Below are positions 18,586-27,160 of a stretch of DNA of 64,000 nt, piece by piece. The notes under the pieces are model-generated. The model was not told the origin of the DNA, searched no databases, and saw only the letters and a program-made list of their open reading frames with translations. Location of the stretch: the NCBI GenBank assembly GCA_003255745.1, contig QKYL01000183.1, forward strand, positions 1 through 64,000. The letters are read 5' to 3'. This DNA comes from Paracoccus saliphilus (GTDB lineage: Bacteria > Pseudomonadota > Alphaproteobacteria > Rhodobacterales > Rhodobacteraceae). The translations under genes were made by a program, and so were the position numbers. Numbering within the stretch: the first letter of the stretch is position 1; every line of letters begins with the position of its first letter.

Positions 18586-19608
18586 ATGAAAAAGGCACTT
18601 TTCGCCTCCACCGCGCTGGTTCTGTCGGCCGGCGTGGCTGCTGCCGACGTGACCATCTCGGGCTATGGCCGCACCGGCGTCATCTATTACGAAAACGAAG
18701 GCGAAGTCGGTGACTTCAATGAGTCCCAGGTGATCTCGCGCCTGCGGATGAACATCGTTGGCACCACTTCGACCGACCAGGGCGTCGACTTCGGCGGTGT
18801 TTTCCGTCTTCAGTGGGACCAAAACTCCAGCTCGCGCGGCTTTCAGGGTGAACTGAACTCGGGCAGGCTTTATGTTACTGCCAGCGGCCTGACCGTCGAG
18901 GTCGGCAACGTCAACACCGCGTTCGACTCGGCCGGCCTGCTTTATGCGACCGAACTAGGCTCGTATGATCGCTCGGTTGGCTTCTCCAGCAAAGTCGGCA
19001 CCTTCTTCGCCTACGACGCCGACCGCTACACCGGCCAGCTGTTCGGCGTCGACACCGACGGCGACGGCGATGTGGACGCTGACGACGGGCTGGACGAACT
19101 GGCGACGTACAATGGCGTTGCCGCCAGCTACTCGGTCGCCGGCGTGAATCTGCGTGCGTCCTATGTCGATCCCGACCAGTCGGGCCTGGTGCGTGACAAC
19201 GAAGAACTGGGCCTCTCGGCTGATTACACCTGGAACGACCGCCTGGAACTGTCGGCCGCCTACGTGAAGGACGGTGCTGGCTTCGAAGACAACGACATCT
19301 GGTTCGTTGGTGCGCGCTATGCCGTCATGGACAACGCTCGTGTCGGCCTGAACTATGTCGACGCCAGCAACGACTCGGAAGCTGAAGTTGGCAACACTTT
19401 TGCTCTCTATGGCGACTATGCCCTGGCTGACGGCCTGACCGTCATCGAAGCCTATGTTGCGAACAACGACTCTGACGACAATGAAACCGACAACGCGTTC
19501 GGCATTGGCGCCAACTACGACCTTGGCGGTGCCCGTCTGGGTGCGTCGCTGCAGCGCGACTACGAAGAGCGCGTGACCGCCGACATGGGCGTACGCTTCG
19601 ACTTCTGA
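18586..19608 (+). CDS. Outer-membrane porin
   Basis: A general-diffusion beta-barrel porin, 340 residues. The signal peptide KKALFASTALVLSAGVAAA is cleaved before ADVTISGYGRTG, the typical mature start of Rhodobacter-type porins. The sequence alternates short amphipathic strands with acidic loops (DTDGDGDVDADDG near 167-179 resembles a calcium-binding loop) and ends in the aromatic GVRFDF needed for BAM recognition. Codon use is more restricted than in the neighbours, as expected for high expression. The 268 bases upstream contain its promoter region, but I could not assign confident -35/-10 boxes. A strong terminator follows. Confidence 0.95.
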   Translation: MKKALFASTALVLSAGVAAADVTISGYGRTGVIYYENEGEVGDFNESQVISRLRMNIVGTTSTDQGVDFGGVFRLQWDQNSSSRGFQGELNSGRLYVTASGLTVEVGNVNTAFDSAGLLYATELGSYDRSVGFSSKVGTFFAYDADRYTGQLFGVDTDGDGDVDADDGLDELATYNGVAASYSVAGVNLRASYVDPDQSGLVRDNEELGLSADYTWNDRLELSAAYVKDGAGFEDNDIWFVGARYAVMDNARVGLNYVDASNDSEAEVGNTFALYGDYALADGLTVIEAYVANNDSDDNETDNAFGIGANYDLGGARLGASLQRDYEERVTADMGVRFDF

Positions 19609-19631
19609 TCCTTCAGATCATGAACAGAGCG

Positions 19632-19664
19632 AAGAGCGGGCCTTGCGCCCGCTCTTTTCTTTTT
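19632..19664 (+). terminator. Rho-independent terminator of the porin gene
   Basis: AAGAGCGGG (19632-19640) and CCCGCTCTT (19648-19656) form nine perfect pairs around a seven-base loop, followed by a T-rich run to 19664. It lies about 25 bases after the porin stop and immediately before yggS. Confidence 0.92.
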
Positions 19665-19677
19665 GTCAGGTGGCGGC

Positions 19678-20331
19678 ATGGGACTGGATGACATCAAGGG
19701 CCGCATCGCCGCGGCAGAACAGACCGCCGGGCGCAGCCCCGGCAGCGTCACGCTGATCGCGGTCAGCAAGGTGCAGCCCGCGGAACGGGTCGAAGCGGTT
19801 CTGGCCGCCCGACATACCGTTTTCGGCGAAAATTATGTGCAGGAGGCGCAGGAAAAATGGCCCGGCTGGCGCGCCCGCTTTCCCGGCGTCTCGGTGCACA
19901 TGATCGGGCCGCTTCAATCAAACAAGACCAGGGCGGCCGTCGGATTGTTCGACGCAATCCACACGCTGGACCGCATGACCTTGGCCCGCAAGCTGGCCCA
20001 GCAGATCGACGAACAAGGCCACAGGCCACAGCTGTTCGTGCAGGTTAATACCGGGGACGAGCCGCAGAAGGCCGGCATCCTGGCCGATGAACTGCCGGGC
20101 TTTCTGCGGTCATGCGCCGAACTGGGCCTGTCGCCCGAGGGGCTGATGTGCATCCCGCCCGAGGGCGTCGACCCGGTGCCGCATTTCCGCCTGCTGCGCC
20201 GGCTGGCGCAGGATCACGGCCTGCGCGGCCTGTCGATGGGGATGAGCGCAGATTTCGAAGCCGCCATCGCGGAAGGCGCCACGCATGTCCGCGTGGGCTC
20301 CGCGATCTTCGGTGCCCGGACTTATGCCTGA
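19678..20331 (+). CDS. yggS: YggS/PLPBP family pyridoxal-phosphate homeostasis protein
   Basis: A 217-residue PLP-binding protein (PROSC/YggS fold) that buffers free pyridoxal phosphate. The lysine for PLP is in VTLIAVSKVQPAERV (about residue 31-34), and the family blocks FGENYVQEAQEK, HMIGPLQSNKT and LSMGMSADFEAAI are present. I use the ATG at 19678 behind AGGTGG; a TTG at 19663 in frame lies within the porin terminator's T-run and is unlikely. Confidence 0.93.
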   Translation: MGLDDIKGRIAAAEQTAGRSPGSVTLIAVSKVQPAERVEAVLAARHTVFGENYVQEAQEKWPGWRARFPGVSVHMIGPLQSNKTRAAVGLFDAIHTLDRMTLARKLAQQIDEQGHRPQLFVQVNTGDEPQKAGILADELPGFLRSCAELGLSPEGLMCIPPEGVDPVPHFRLLRRLAQDHGLRGLSMGMSADFEAAIAEGATHVRVGSAIFGARTYA

Positions 20332-20337
20332 CGCGGG

Positions 20338-20850
20338 TTAGCGAGGGCCCGCCAGGTTCGGCACGACCAGCCGCGTGCCCGGCCGTGCGTGGCGCGCGAT
20401 CCACAATAGATGCGGGCGCGCAAAGGCAATGCAGCCTTCGGTCCCAAAGCGCGGGCGACGCCACTGGTGCAGGAAGATGGCCGACCCGGCGCCGGGCATG
20501 GCCTGAGGCCAGTTCCAGTTCGTGGTCAGGATCAGGTCGTACAGCGGATCGGCGCGGCGCAAACGCTCGTGGCTGGCTGCCAGGGGCGCCCGCGCATGGT
20601 GGTTATACTCCGCGTGCGCCGGATCGTCGCACCACAGGTCCCCCGGCCCGATGGCCCTTGCCCAAGCGGCCGGGCGCGGCATCCGGTCGGGGCGAAACCA
20701 CAACCCGGTGATGCGATGGATGCCGGCGGGTGTGGCGCGGTCGCCTTCACGCTTGGCAGTGCTGATCCCCGCCCTGCCGATGCTGCAAGGAAACAGCCGG
20801 CCCCGGAAACGCAATCCGAAAGGTGTCAGAACCATATCGGCCGCGCTCAC
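20338..20850 (-). CDS. L,D-transpeptidase family protein
   Basis: A 170-residue protein with the YkuD catalytic signature in a variant form: His128 in SAIFLHQW and Cys140 in GTEGCIAF. It has no obvious signal peptide, which is common for this small alphaproteobacterial group. Relatives form or cut L,D cross-links in peptidoglycan. It starts with a GTG overlapping the ribA stop by four bases (GTGA), so it is coupled to ribA, an unexpected partner. Its C-terminus lies only seven bases from the convergent yggS. Confidence 0.8.
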   Translation of the reverse strand: MSAADMVLTPFGLRFRGRLFPCSIGRAGISTAKREGDRATPAGIHRITGLWFRPDRMPRPAAWARAIGPGDLWCDDPAHAEYNHHARAPLAASHERLRRADPLYDLILTTNWNWPQAMPGAGSAIFLHQWRRPRFGTEGCIAFARPHLLWIARHARPGTRLVVPNLAGPR

Positions 20851-21908
20851 AGCAGGTGGCCCGACTTGATCGCCTTGGTGTCCAGATAGCCGGTGTTGTG
20901 TTGGTTACGGGGCACGATCAGCGGCACGCGTTCGGGCACTGCGATGCCGTGCCCCTCCATCATCGCCACCTTGCGCGGGTTGTTGGTCATCAGCCGCACC
21001 GCGCCAAAGCCCAGGCGCCGCAGCAGCGCGGCACCGATGCGGAAATCACGCTCGTCATCCTCGAAGCCCAGCCTGTGGTTGGCTTCGACCGTGTCAAAAC
21101 CCTGGTTTTGCAGGTCATAGGCGCGCATCTTGTTTGCAAGCCCGATCCCCCGCCCCTCCTGGTTGAGATAAAGCAGCACGCCCAGTCCAGCCAATCCCAT
21201 CGTCGCCAAAGCCGCGTTAAGCTGCGGCCCGCAGTCGCACTTCAGGCTGCCCAGCACGTCGCCGGTGAAGCAGGCCGAATGCAGCCGGGCCAGCACCGGC
21301 TGGTCGCGGGGCGGATCGCCGATCTCGATTGCATAATGTTCGGTGCCGCCGTCGTCGGGGCGAAAGATGTGCAGCCGCGATTGTTCGGCCGCCAGCAGCG
21401 GCAGGCGGGCGGCGGCGACTGGGGCCAAGGCATTTTCGGCCGCCAGTTGCGCGATCAGCGGGCCGGGGGCCAGCCGCGTCAGGCCCGGCGGCACGGAAGG
21501 CACTGGCACCAGCAGCATGGCCGGCAGCAGTTCGGCCGATTTCGCCAGCGCCAGGGCGGCGCGATGAGGGGCCGCGTCGCCCCCGCGCGCGCTGGAGAGG
21601 GGCCCCTTCATCGGCATGCGCAGGTCGTCGGCCGGGTCGGCCAGCGCACGCAGCCATGCCAAGTCCGCATCCCGCGGCAGCAGCACCCTCGCCAGCCCCT
21701 CGTCATAGACGCGCGCCTTCAGCGTTTCGGCCCGCCGGGCAGTCAGGGCCAGGACCGGCTCTCCCAGCTGGCGCAGATCGGCCAAGCGCGCGGGCGACAG
21801 GGTCTCGATCGCGGCCGCCAGGTGGTCGCCCAGAACGACGGGCAGCCCCATGCGCAGGTCCGCCCGGGCGCGGGCGATGGTTTCGGCTAGTGTCGGGATC
21901 AGGCTCAT
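20847..21908 (-). CDS. ribA: GTP cyclohydrolase II (RibA)
   Basis: Catalyses the first step of riboflavin synthesis from GTP; 353 residues. The C-terminal ~200 residues carry the RibA core: LHSACFTGDVLGSLKCDCG with the zinc cysteines (near 211-222) and NQEGRGIGLANKMRAYDLQ. The N-terminal ~150 residues are not a functional DHBP synthase, but the GTP-cyclohydrolase N-terminal domain found in some alphaproteobacteria. The ATG at 21908 gives a natural N-terminus; the longer open frame upstream overlaps the cenR promoter region. Confidence 0.92.
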   Translation of the reverse strand: MSLIPTLAETIARARADLRMGLPVVLGDHLAAAIETLSPARLADLRQLGEPVLALTARRAETLKARVYDEGLARVLLPRDADLAWLRALADPADDLRMPMKGPLSSARGGDAAPHRAALALAKSAELLPAMLLVPVPSVPPGLTRLAPGPLIAQLAAENALAPVAAARLPLLAAEQSRLHIFRPDDGGTEHYAIEIGDPPRDQPVLARLHSACFTGDVLGSLKCDCGPQLNAALATMGLAGLGVLLYLNQEGRGIGLANKMRAYDLQNQGFDTVEANHRLGFEDDERDFRIGAALLRRLGFGAVRLMTNNPRKVAMMEGHGIAVPERVPLIVPRNQHNTGYLDTKAIKSGHLL

Positions 21909-22042
21909 GGGGCCACGCAAAGTTGAAACAGTCTGAAACATAGCGCGCAATCCCGACAACTCCATGTGAGATTTTCGACATGTCGCTGGACGGGTCGCGC
22001 CGACACGCCCACTGATTGCCCAAGAAACCAAAGGAGGCAACC

Positions 22043-22729
22043 ATGGCCGGACTGAAAAAAATCCTGCTGGTCGACGACGAGGAAGACCTGCGCGAGGCCC
22101 TGGCCGAACAGCTGGTGGCGACCGAAGATTTCGACGTGGCCGAGGCAGGCAGCGGCGCCGAGGCGGTCGAGGCCACCAAAAATGCGATCTTTGACCTGGT
22201 GGTGCTGGACGTGGGCCTGCCCGACACCGACGGGCGCGAGCTGTGCAAGAAGCTGCGCAAGCTGAACGTGAAATGCCCGATCGTCATGCTGACCGGCCAC
22301 GACACCGACGCCGACACGATTCTGGGGCTGGACGCGGGCGCCAACGATTACGTGACCAAGCCCTTCAAGTTCCCGGTCCTGCTGGCCCGGCTGCGCGCCC
22401 AGTTGCGCACGCATGAACAGTCGGAGGACGCGATCTTCCAGCTGGGGCCCTATACGTTCAAGCCGGCGATGAAGATGCTGATCGACCAGAAGGACCGCAA
22501 GATCCGCCTGACCGAAAAGGAAACCAACATCCTCAAGTTCCTTTATCGTGCCCAGGACGGTGTCGTGCCGCGCGACGTGCTGCTGCACGAGGTTTGGGGA
22601 TACAATGCCGGCGTCACCACCCACACGCTGGAAACCCACATCTATCGCCTGCGCCAGAAGATCGAGCCCGACCCCTCGAACGCCCGGCTGCTGGTGACGG
22701 AATCGGGCGGCTATCGACTGGTCGCCTGA
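22043..22729 (+). CDS. cenR: OmpR-family response regulator, CenR-like
   Basis: A two-domain transcription factor of 228 residues: receiver domain (DD11-12, phospho-acceptor Asp56, TGHD at about 88-91, Lys in VTKPF near 108) and a winged-helix OmpR DNA-binding domain (LTEKETNILKFLYRAQDG ... THTLETHIYRLRQKIE). The sequence closely fits the alphaproteobacterial CenR group, an essential regulator of envelope functions in Caulobacter and Rhodobacter; the ortholog call is from memory of that group. AAAGGAGG precedes the ATG. No histidine kinase is adjacent, which fits CenR. It is divergent from ribA. Confidence 0.85.
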   Translation: MAGLKKILLVDDEEDLREALAEQLVATEDFDVAEAGSGAEAVEATKNAIFDLVVLDVGLPDTDGRELCKKLRKLNVKCPIVMLTGHDTDADTILGLDAGANDYVTKPFKFPVLLARLRAQLRTHEQSEDAIFQLGPYTFKPAMKMLIDQKDRKIRLTEKETNILKFLYRAQDGVVPRDVLLHEVWGYNAGVTTHTLETHIYRLRQKIEPDPSNARLLVTESGGYRLVA

Positions 22730-22847
22730 CCGCCTTAGGCAAGTTTCGGCGCATGCTGCCGACGCGCGGAACCGAGGCGGTGGCCGGACGTTAGGCCCCC
22801 GAAGCCCAGTGGTCGGTGGATGCGGCCACACCCTCCCTCTCTGATGA

Positions 22848-22877
22848 CCCCGGCGTTTCCCCGCGCCGGGGTTTTTT
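22848..22877 (+). terminator. Rho-independent terminator downstream of cenR
   Basis: CCCCGGCG (22848-22855) pairs with CGCCGGGG (22864-22871) around an eight-base loop, followed by six T at 22872-22877. It ends the cenR transcript just before the convergent reductase gene. Confidence 0.9.
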
Positions 22878-22879
22878 CG

Positions 22880-23854
22880 TCAGCCCCGGCCGTGCGGCGC
22901 GGTCCAGTCCTCGTCCGGCCCGATGGGAATGATCCGGTTCGGGTTGATCATGTCGTGGCTGAAGTAATAGTGCCGGACATAGTGGTCGGGATGCACGGTC
23001 TCCGCCACGCCGGGCCATTGATACAGTTCGCGCGCCCAGGCCCAGAGGTTGGGATAGTCCACCACCCGGCGCCGGTTGCACTTGAAATGGGTGTGATAGA
23101 CCGGGTCAAAGCGCAGGATCGTGGTGAACAGCCGCCAGTCCGCCTCGGTGATCCGGTCGCCGATCAGGTAGCGGTGCCCGGACAGCAGCCCCTCGATCCA
23201 GTCCAGGCTCTCGAAAAGCGGCACGACTCCCTTCTCATAGGCAGCCTGCGAGGTCGCGAAGCCGGCCTTGTAGACGCCGTTGTTGACGGTGTCATAGATG
23301 CGGGCGTTGACCTCCTCGATCCGGTCGCGCAAGGCCTCGGGCCAGTAATCGTCCGTGTTGCCGGTGATGCCGTCAAAGGCGCTGTTGAACATGCGGATGA
23401 TGTCGGCGCTTTCGTTCGACACGATCTGCCCGGTTTGGCGGTCCCACAGGACCGGAACCGTCACCCGCCCGGAGGCATCGGGCCTGGCCTTCAGATAGAC
23501 CTGCCGCAGATAGTCTAGGCCGAACTGCCGGTCGCCGGTGGCGCCGTCGAAATCGGTGCGGAATTCCCACCCTTCCTTCAGCATCTCGGGATGTACGACA
23601 GACACCTCGATGTGATCCTGAAGGTCCTTCAGGGCACGGAAGATCATCGTGCGATGGGCCCAGGGGCAGGCATGGCTGACATAAAGATGGTATCGCCCGC
23701 TTTCCGCCTGAAAGCCGCCCTCTCCGGTCGGGCCGGGACTGCCGTCCGCCGTAACCCAGTTGCGAAACTTGGAGGTGTCGCGCTGAAATTCACCGCCCGT
23801 GCTGTCGGTGTCGTACCACGTGTCCTTCCAGACGCCGTTGACCAGTTGGCCCAT
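22880..23854 (-). CDS. yqjG: Glutathionyl-hydroquinone reductase (YqjG/Ecm4 family GST)
   Basis: A 324-residue Xi-class glutathione transferase that reduces glutathionyl-hydroquinones. The active Cys is in YVSHACPWAHRTMIFRALK (Cys63 region), the hallmark CPWA motif, and WGRQTGQIVSNESADIIRMFN-like and RYLIGDRITEADWRLFTTILRFD blocks follow. I place the start at the ATG 23854 with GGAAGCG upstream; the much longer open frame beyond it is read-through of shadow sequence. Downstream lies the cenR terminator. Confidence 0.93.
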   Translation of the reverse strand: MGQLVNGVWKDTWYDTDSTGGEFQRDTSKFRNWVTADGSPGPTGEGGFQAESGRYHLYVSHACPWAHRTMIFRALKDLQDHIEVSVVHPEMLKEGWEFRTDFDGATGDRQFGLDYLRQVYLKARPDASGRVTVPVLWDRQTGQIVSNESADIIRMFNSAFDGITGNTDDYWPEALRDRIEEVNARIYDTVNNGVYKAGFATSQAAYEKGVVPLFESLDWIEGLLSGHRYLIGDRITEADWRLFTTILRFDPVYHTHFKCNRRRVVDYPNLWAWARELYQWPGVAETVHPDHYVRHYYFSHDMINPNRIIPIGPDEDWTAPHGRG

Positions 23855-23901
23855 GTCGCTTCCTTTCCGTGATATGACGGGGCAACGGACCCGCGCGCCG
23901 C

Positions 23902-23953
23902 CTTGTTCCGCAGTCTTGTTTCGCAGTCTTGTTTCGCCGCCTTGTTTCGCAGT
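23902..23953. repeat. Four tandem copies of a 13-base repeat
   Basis: Bases 23902-23953 are four head-to-tail units of CTTGTTTCGCAGT, 13 bases each; the first has one substitution and the third two. The array lies between the reductase and MFS genes and its last base is the first base of the MFS stop codon on the minus strand. Confidence 0.9.
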
Positions 23954-25269
23954 CAGCCGATGGCGCGGTCGCGCGTCTCGGTCGGGATCAGCATCAGCGC
24001 CGCGGCGGCCAGGACCAGCAGCAGGGCAAAGCTGCCGATCGCCAGGCCGAACCCCTGGGCAAAGACCACCGCCAGCAGGCTGGGGGCCAGGATGCCGCCC
24101 AGGCGCGCCATGGCGCTGGCGGTGCCCATGCCGGTGCCGCGCAGGTGGGTGGGGTAAAGCTCGGGGGTAAAGGCATACAGCGCGCCCCAGCTGCCCAGCA
24201 GCGCAAAGCTCATCACGATGAGGGCGGTGGCGACGAGGGCGGGGCCGCTGGCCACTGCGAACAGCCCGCAGCCCGCCGCCGAGAGCAGCAGGAAGGCCGC
24301 CAGCGTCGGGCGCCGGCCCAGGGCCTCGACCCCCCAGGCGGCCAGCGCATAGCCCGGCACCTGCGCCAAGGCTAGGATCACCAGGAACCCATAGCCGCGC
24401 ACGAAGCCAAAGCCCTCGGTCGCCAACTGGCCCGGCACCCAGACAAAGACGCCGTAATAGGACAGCGACACCAGGAACCACACCGCAAGGACCCCCAGGG
24501 TGGCGCGCCGCAGCGGCGCCGAGAGGATCGAGACCGCCGCCCCCGCCGGCACCGGCGCCGGACGCAGATGGGCCTGACTGGGCAGGGGCTGGGCCCCGTT
24601 CACCGCCAGCACGCGGTCGATCACGGCGCGCGCCTCGGCCTGACGGCCCTTGCGGACCAGGTACATGGGCGATTCCGGGAGCCAGAAGCGCAGAACGAAG
24701 CCGATCAGCGCCGGCAGCGCCGCCACCAGGAAGATCCAGCGCCAGGGCGCTGAAGCCCCCCAGGATGCCGCGGCCCAGGCCGTCAGGGCCACGACGATGG
24801 TGCCGATGGCCCAGAACCCTTCCAGCCAGACCAGCCAGCGTCCGCGGTTCTTCGGCGGCAGGAATTCCGCCATCATCGCGTAATCGACGGGCAGCGTGCC
24901 GCCCACCGCCACCCCGGTCAGGAAGCGCAGGATCAGCAGCCAGGTGAAGTCCCCGGCCATGACCGAGGCAAGGCCAAAGACCGCGTCCATCGCCACCGTG
25001 CCGACCAGAACCCATTTCCGCCCGATCCGGTCGGCCACCCGGCCGAACAGGAACGCGCCCACGAACATGCCCAGAAAGAACACCGTGCCGATCTGCAGCG
25101 CGGTCACCCGCTCCAGTCCGAAGGTGGCCGCAACAGACGGCGCGGCAAAGCCCACGGCGATGACCTGCATCGCATCCGCTGCCCAGACCAGCCCGAAGAT
25201 GCCCAGCAGCCGCCACTGGAAAGGCCCCGTGCCGCCGCGCGTCAGCGCCTCGTCGATGGTCAGTTTCAT
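23953..25269 (-). CDS. MFS transporter (sugar/aromatic-acid porter type)
   Basis: A 438-residue protein with about twelve hydrophobic helices. MFS motifs include GRVADRIGRKWVL in loop 2-3 (near 77-89), LRFLTGVAVGGTLPV in helix 4, PESPMYLVRKGR in the central loop and TPELYPTHLRGTGMG in loop 10-11, the PESPxxL/PTxxRGTG pattern of the sugar/organic-acid porter and SV2-like branch. Substrate cannot be assigned. The tandem repeat begins immediately after its stop. The region from here to the divergent xthA start is about 110 bases. Confidence 0.87.
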   Translation of the reverse strand: MKLTIDEALTRGGTGPFQWRLLGIFGLVWAADAMQVIAVGFAAPSVAATFGLERVTALQIGTVFFLGMFVGAFLFGRVADRIGRKWVLVGTVAMDAVFGLASVMAGDFTWLLILRFLTGVAVGGTLPVDYAMMAEFLPPKNRGRWLVWLEGFWAIGTIVVALTAWAAASWGASAPWRWIFLVAALPALIGFVLRFWLPESPMYLVRKGRQAEARAVIDRVLAVNGAQPLPSQAHLRPAPVPAGAAVSILSAPLRRATLGVLAVWFLVSLSYYGVFVWVPGQLATEGFGFVRGYGFLVILALAQVPGYALAAWGVEALGRRPTLAAFLLLSAAGCGLFAVASGPALVATALIVMSFALLGSWGALYAFTPELYPTHLRGTGMGTASAMARLGGILAPSLLAVVFAQGFGLAIGSFALLLVLAAAALMLIPTETRDRAIG

Positions 25270-25381
25270 CCGGATCCTCCGCGCCCTTTCCCCTTGCATA
25301 ACGCCCGCGGCCCATATGGCAAGCCTGCGCCTCGACAGGCCCGGCCCCCGCCAGTAGGGTCCGCGCCCAAAGGAGACCCCC

Positions 25382-26167
25382 ATGTTCACCATCGCCACCT
25401 GGAACATCAATTCGGTCCGCCTGCGCGAAGGGCTGGTCGCCCGCTTTCTGAGGGAGGAGTCGCCTGACATCCTCTGCCTGCAGGAATGCAAGTCGCCCGT
25501 GGACAAGATCCCGCTGACTGCCTTCCGCGACCTTGGCTATACCCACATCGTGGCGCGCGGGCAGAAGGGCTATAACGGCGTGGCCATCCTGTCGCGCCTG
25601 CCGCTGGAGGACGCGGGCGACCGCGATTATGCGCGCCTGGGCCATGCCCGCCATGTGTCGGCCCGGCTGGAAAACGGCGTCGTCATCCACAACATGTATG
25701 TTCCTGCGGGCGGCGATGTCCCGGATCGAACGGTGAACGAAAAGTTCGGGCAGAAACTGGATTTCGTGGCCGAAATGCGCGACGTCTTTCACGCCGACCG
25801 GCCGCAGAAGTCGATCCTGGTGGGCGACCTGAACATCGCCCCGCGCGAGGAGGACGTCTGGTCGCACAAGCAGATGCTGAAGATCATCAGCCACACGCCG
25901 ATCGAGATCGATCACCTGCTGGCCGCCCAGGATGCCGGCGGATGGGTGGACGTGACACGCCAGGACATCCCGCAGGGGCTGCTCTACAGCTGGTGGAGCT
26001 ATCGCGCCAAAGACTGGGACGCCGCCGACAAGGGCCGCAGGCTGGATCATGTCTGGGCCAGCGCCGACATCGCCAACGCGGCGCACGGCAGCCGCATCCT
26101 GCGCCCCTGCCGAGGCTGGGACCAGCCCAGCGACCATGTGCCGGTGCTGGCCAGCTTCGACCTCTAG
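25382..26167 (+). CDS. xthA: Exodeoxyribonuclease III
   Basis: A 261-residue AP endonuclease/3'-exonuclease of base-excision repair. Catalytic residues are Glu35 in CLQECK, the Asp-Asn pair in VGDLNIAP (about 144-150) and the C-terminal SDHVPV with the catalytic His. The RLDHVWAS segment is also typical. Length is normal. It is a single gene; a GGAG site precedes the ATG. Confidence 0.96.
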   Translation: MFTIATWNINSVRLREGLVARFLREESPDILCLQECKSPVDKIPLTAFRDLGYTHIVARGQKGYNGVAILSRLPLEDAGDRDYARLGHARHVSARLENGVVIHNMYVPAGGDVPDRTVNEKFGQKLDFVAEMRDVFHADRPQKSILVGDLNIAPREEDVWSHKQMLKIISHTPIEIDHLLAAQDAGGWVDVTRQDIPQGLLYSWWSYRAKDWDAADKGRRLDHVWASADIANAAHGSRILRPCRGWDQPSDHVPVLASFDL

Positions 26168-26245
26168 GCGCATCGGGACTTTCGCTTGAGGCGCTGACGC
26201 CCCATATTGGGGGCGACAGCATCGACCGAATGATCCGGGGACGAC

Positions 26246-27157
26246 ATGACCATGCTTTTCGAGGGGGCCGCCGCGCCCAAGACCGCCGACTTCATCAAGG
26301 ACGTGACCGAGGCCGATTTCATGGCAGAGGTCGTCGAAGCGTCGATGGAGGTGCCTGTTATCGTCGATTTCTGGGCGCCGTGGTGCGGTCCCTGCAAGAC
26401 GCTTGGCCCCGCCCTGGAAGCCGAGGTGACGCGCCACAAGGGCCGCGTCCGCATGGCCAAGGTTGATGTGGACCAGAACCAGATGATCGCAAGCCAGCTG
26501 CGCGTGCAGTCGGTCCCGACGGTCTATGCCTTCTACAAGGGCCAGCCGGTCGATGCCTTTCAGGGCGCGCTGCCGCAAAGCCAGATCAAGCAGTTCGTGG
26601 ACAAGCTGGCGGCACTGTCGGGCGATGACGGCGGACTGGGCGACGCGCTGGCCGCGGCCGAACAGATGATCGAGGACGGCGAGGCCGCCGACGCGATCGA
26701 GACCTTCACCGCCATCATCGGCGAGCTGCCTGACAGCCCCGAGGCCTGGGGCGGCCTGATCCGCGCCCATCTGGCGGCGGGCGACCAGGCCGCGGCCGCC
26801 TCGACGCTGCAGCAGGTCCCGCAACCCCTGGTCCATGCAGGCCCGGTCGAGGCTGCCCGCGCCCTGCTGCAGCTGGCCCAGCAGGCCGAAAGCGCAGGTC
26901 CCATCGACGACCTTCAGGCACGGGTGGATGCCGACCCCGCCGATCAGCAGGTGCGGCTGGAATATGCTCAGGCCCTGCACGCCGCAGGCCGGGTCGAAGA
27001 AGCGATCGACGTCCTTCTGGAAAGCTTCCGCCGCGACCGCGACTGGAATGAAGGCGCGGCCAAGGCGCAGCTGATCACCATCTTTGACAGCCTCAAGCCA
27101 AACGATCCGGTCGGCCAGAAGGGCCGGCGCCGCCTGTCCTCGCTGATCTTCGCCTGA
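26246..27157 (+). CDS. YbbN-like thioredoxin-TPR co-chaperone
   Basis: A 303-residue protein with an N-terminal thioredoxin domain and TPR-like C-terminal half. The active site is FWAPWCGPC (WCGPC at 46-50), so unlike E. coli YbbN (SxxC) both redox cysteines are kept. The C-terminal part has helical repeats (EQMIEDGEAADAIETF ... LQQVPQPLVHAGPVEAAR). Relatives assist GroEL/DnaK and DNA polymerase. It starts a run with a Lon-substrate-domain protein, Trm112 and a rhomboid protease. Confidence 0.92.
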   Translation: MTMLFEGAAAPKTADFIKDVTEADFMAEVVEASMEVPVIVDFWAPWCGPCKTLGPALEAEVTRHKGRVRMAKVDVDQNQMIASQLRVQSVPTVYAFYKGQPVDAFQGALPQSQIKQFVDKLAALSGDDGGLGDALAAAEQMIEDGEAADAIETFTAIIGELPDSPEAWGGLIRAHLAAGDQAAAASTLQQVPQPLVHAGPVEAARALLQLAQQAESAGPIDDLQARVDADPADQQVRLEYAQALHAAGRVEEAIDVLLESFRRDRDWNEGAAKAQLITIFDSLKPNDPVGQKGRRRLSSLIFA

Positions 27158-27160
27158 TCA

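Noticed and set aside
20847..21908. Bifunctional RibBA
   Set aside because: The N-terminal half does not show the DHBP synthase active-site motifs, so only the cyclohydrolase II activity is supported.
23902..23953. CRISPR array
   Set aside because: The repeats are 13 bases, directly adjacent without spacers and without cas genes.
22880..26980. A 1366-residue minus-strand open frame
   Set aside because: Only its C-terminal 324 residues (from the ATG at 23854) are a real gene; the rest is antisense or out-of-frame to the MFS, xthA and YbbN-like genes.
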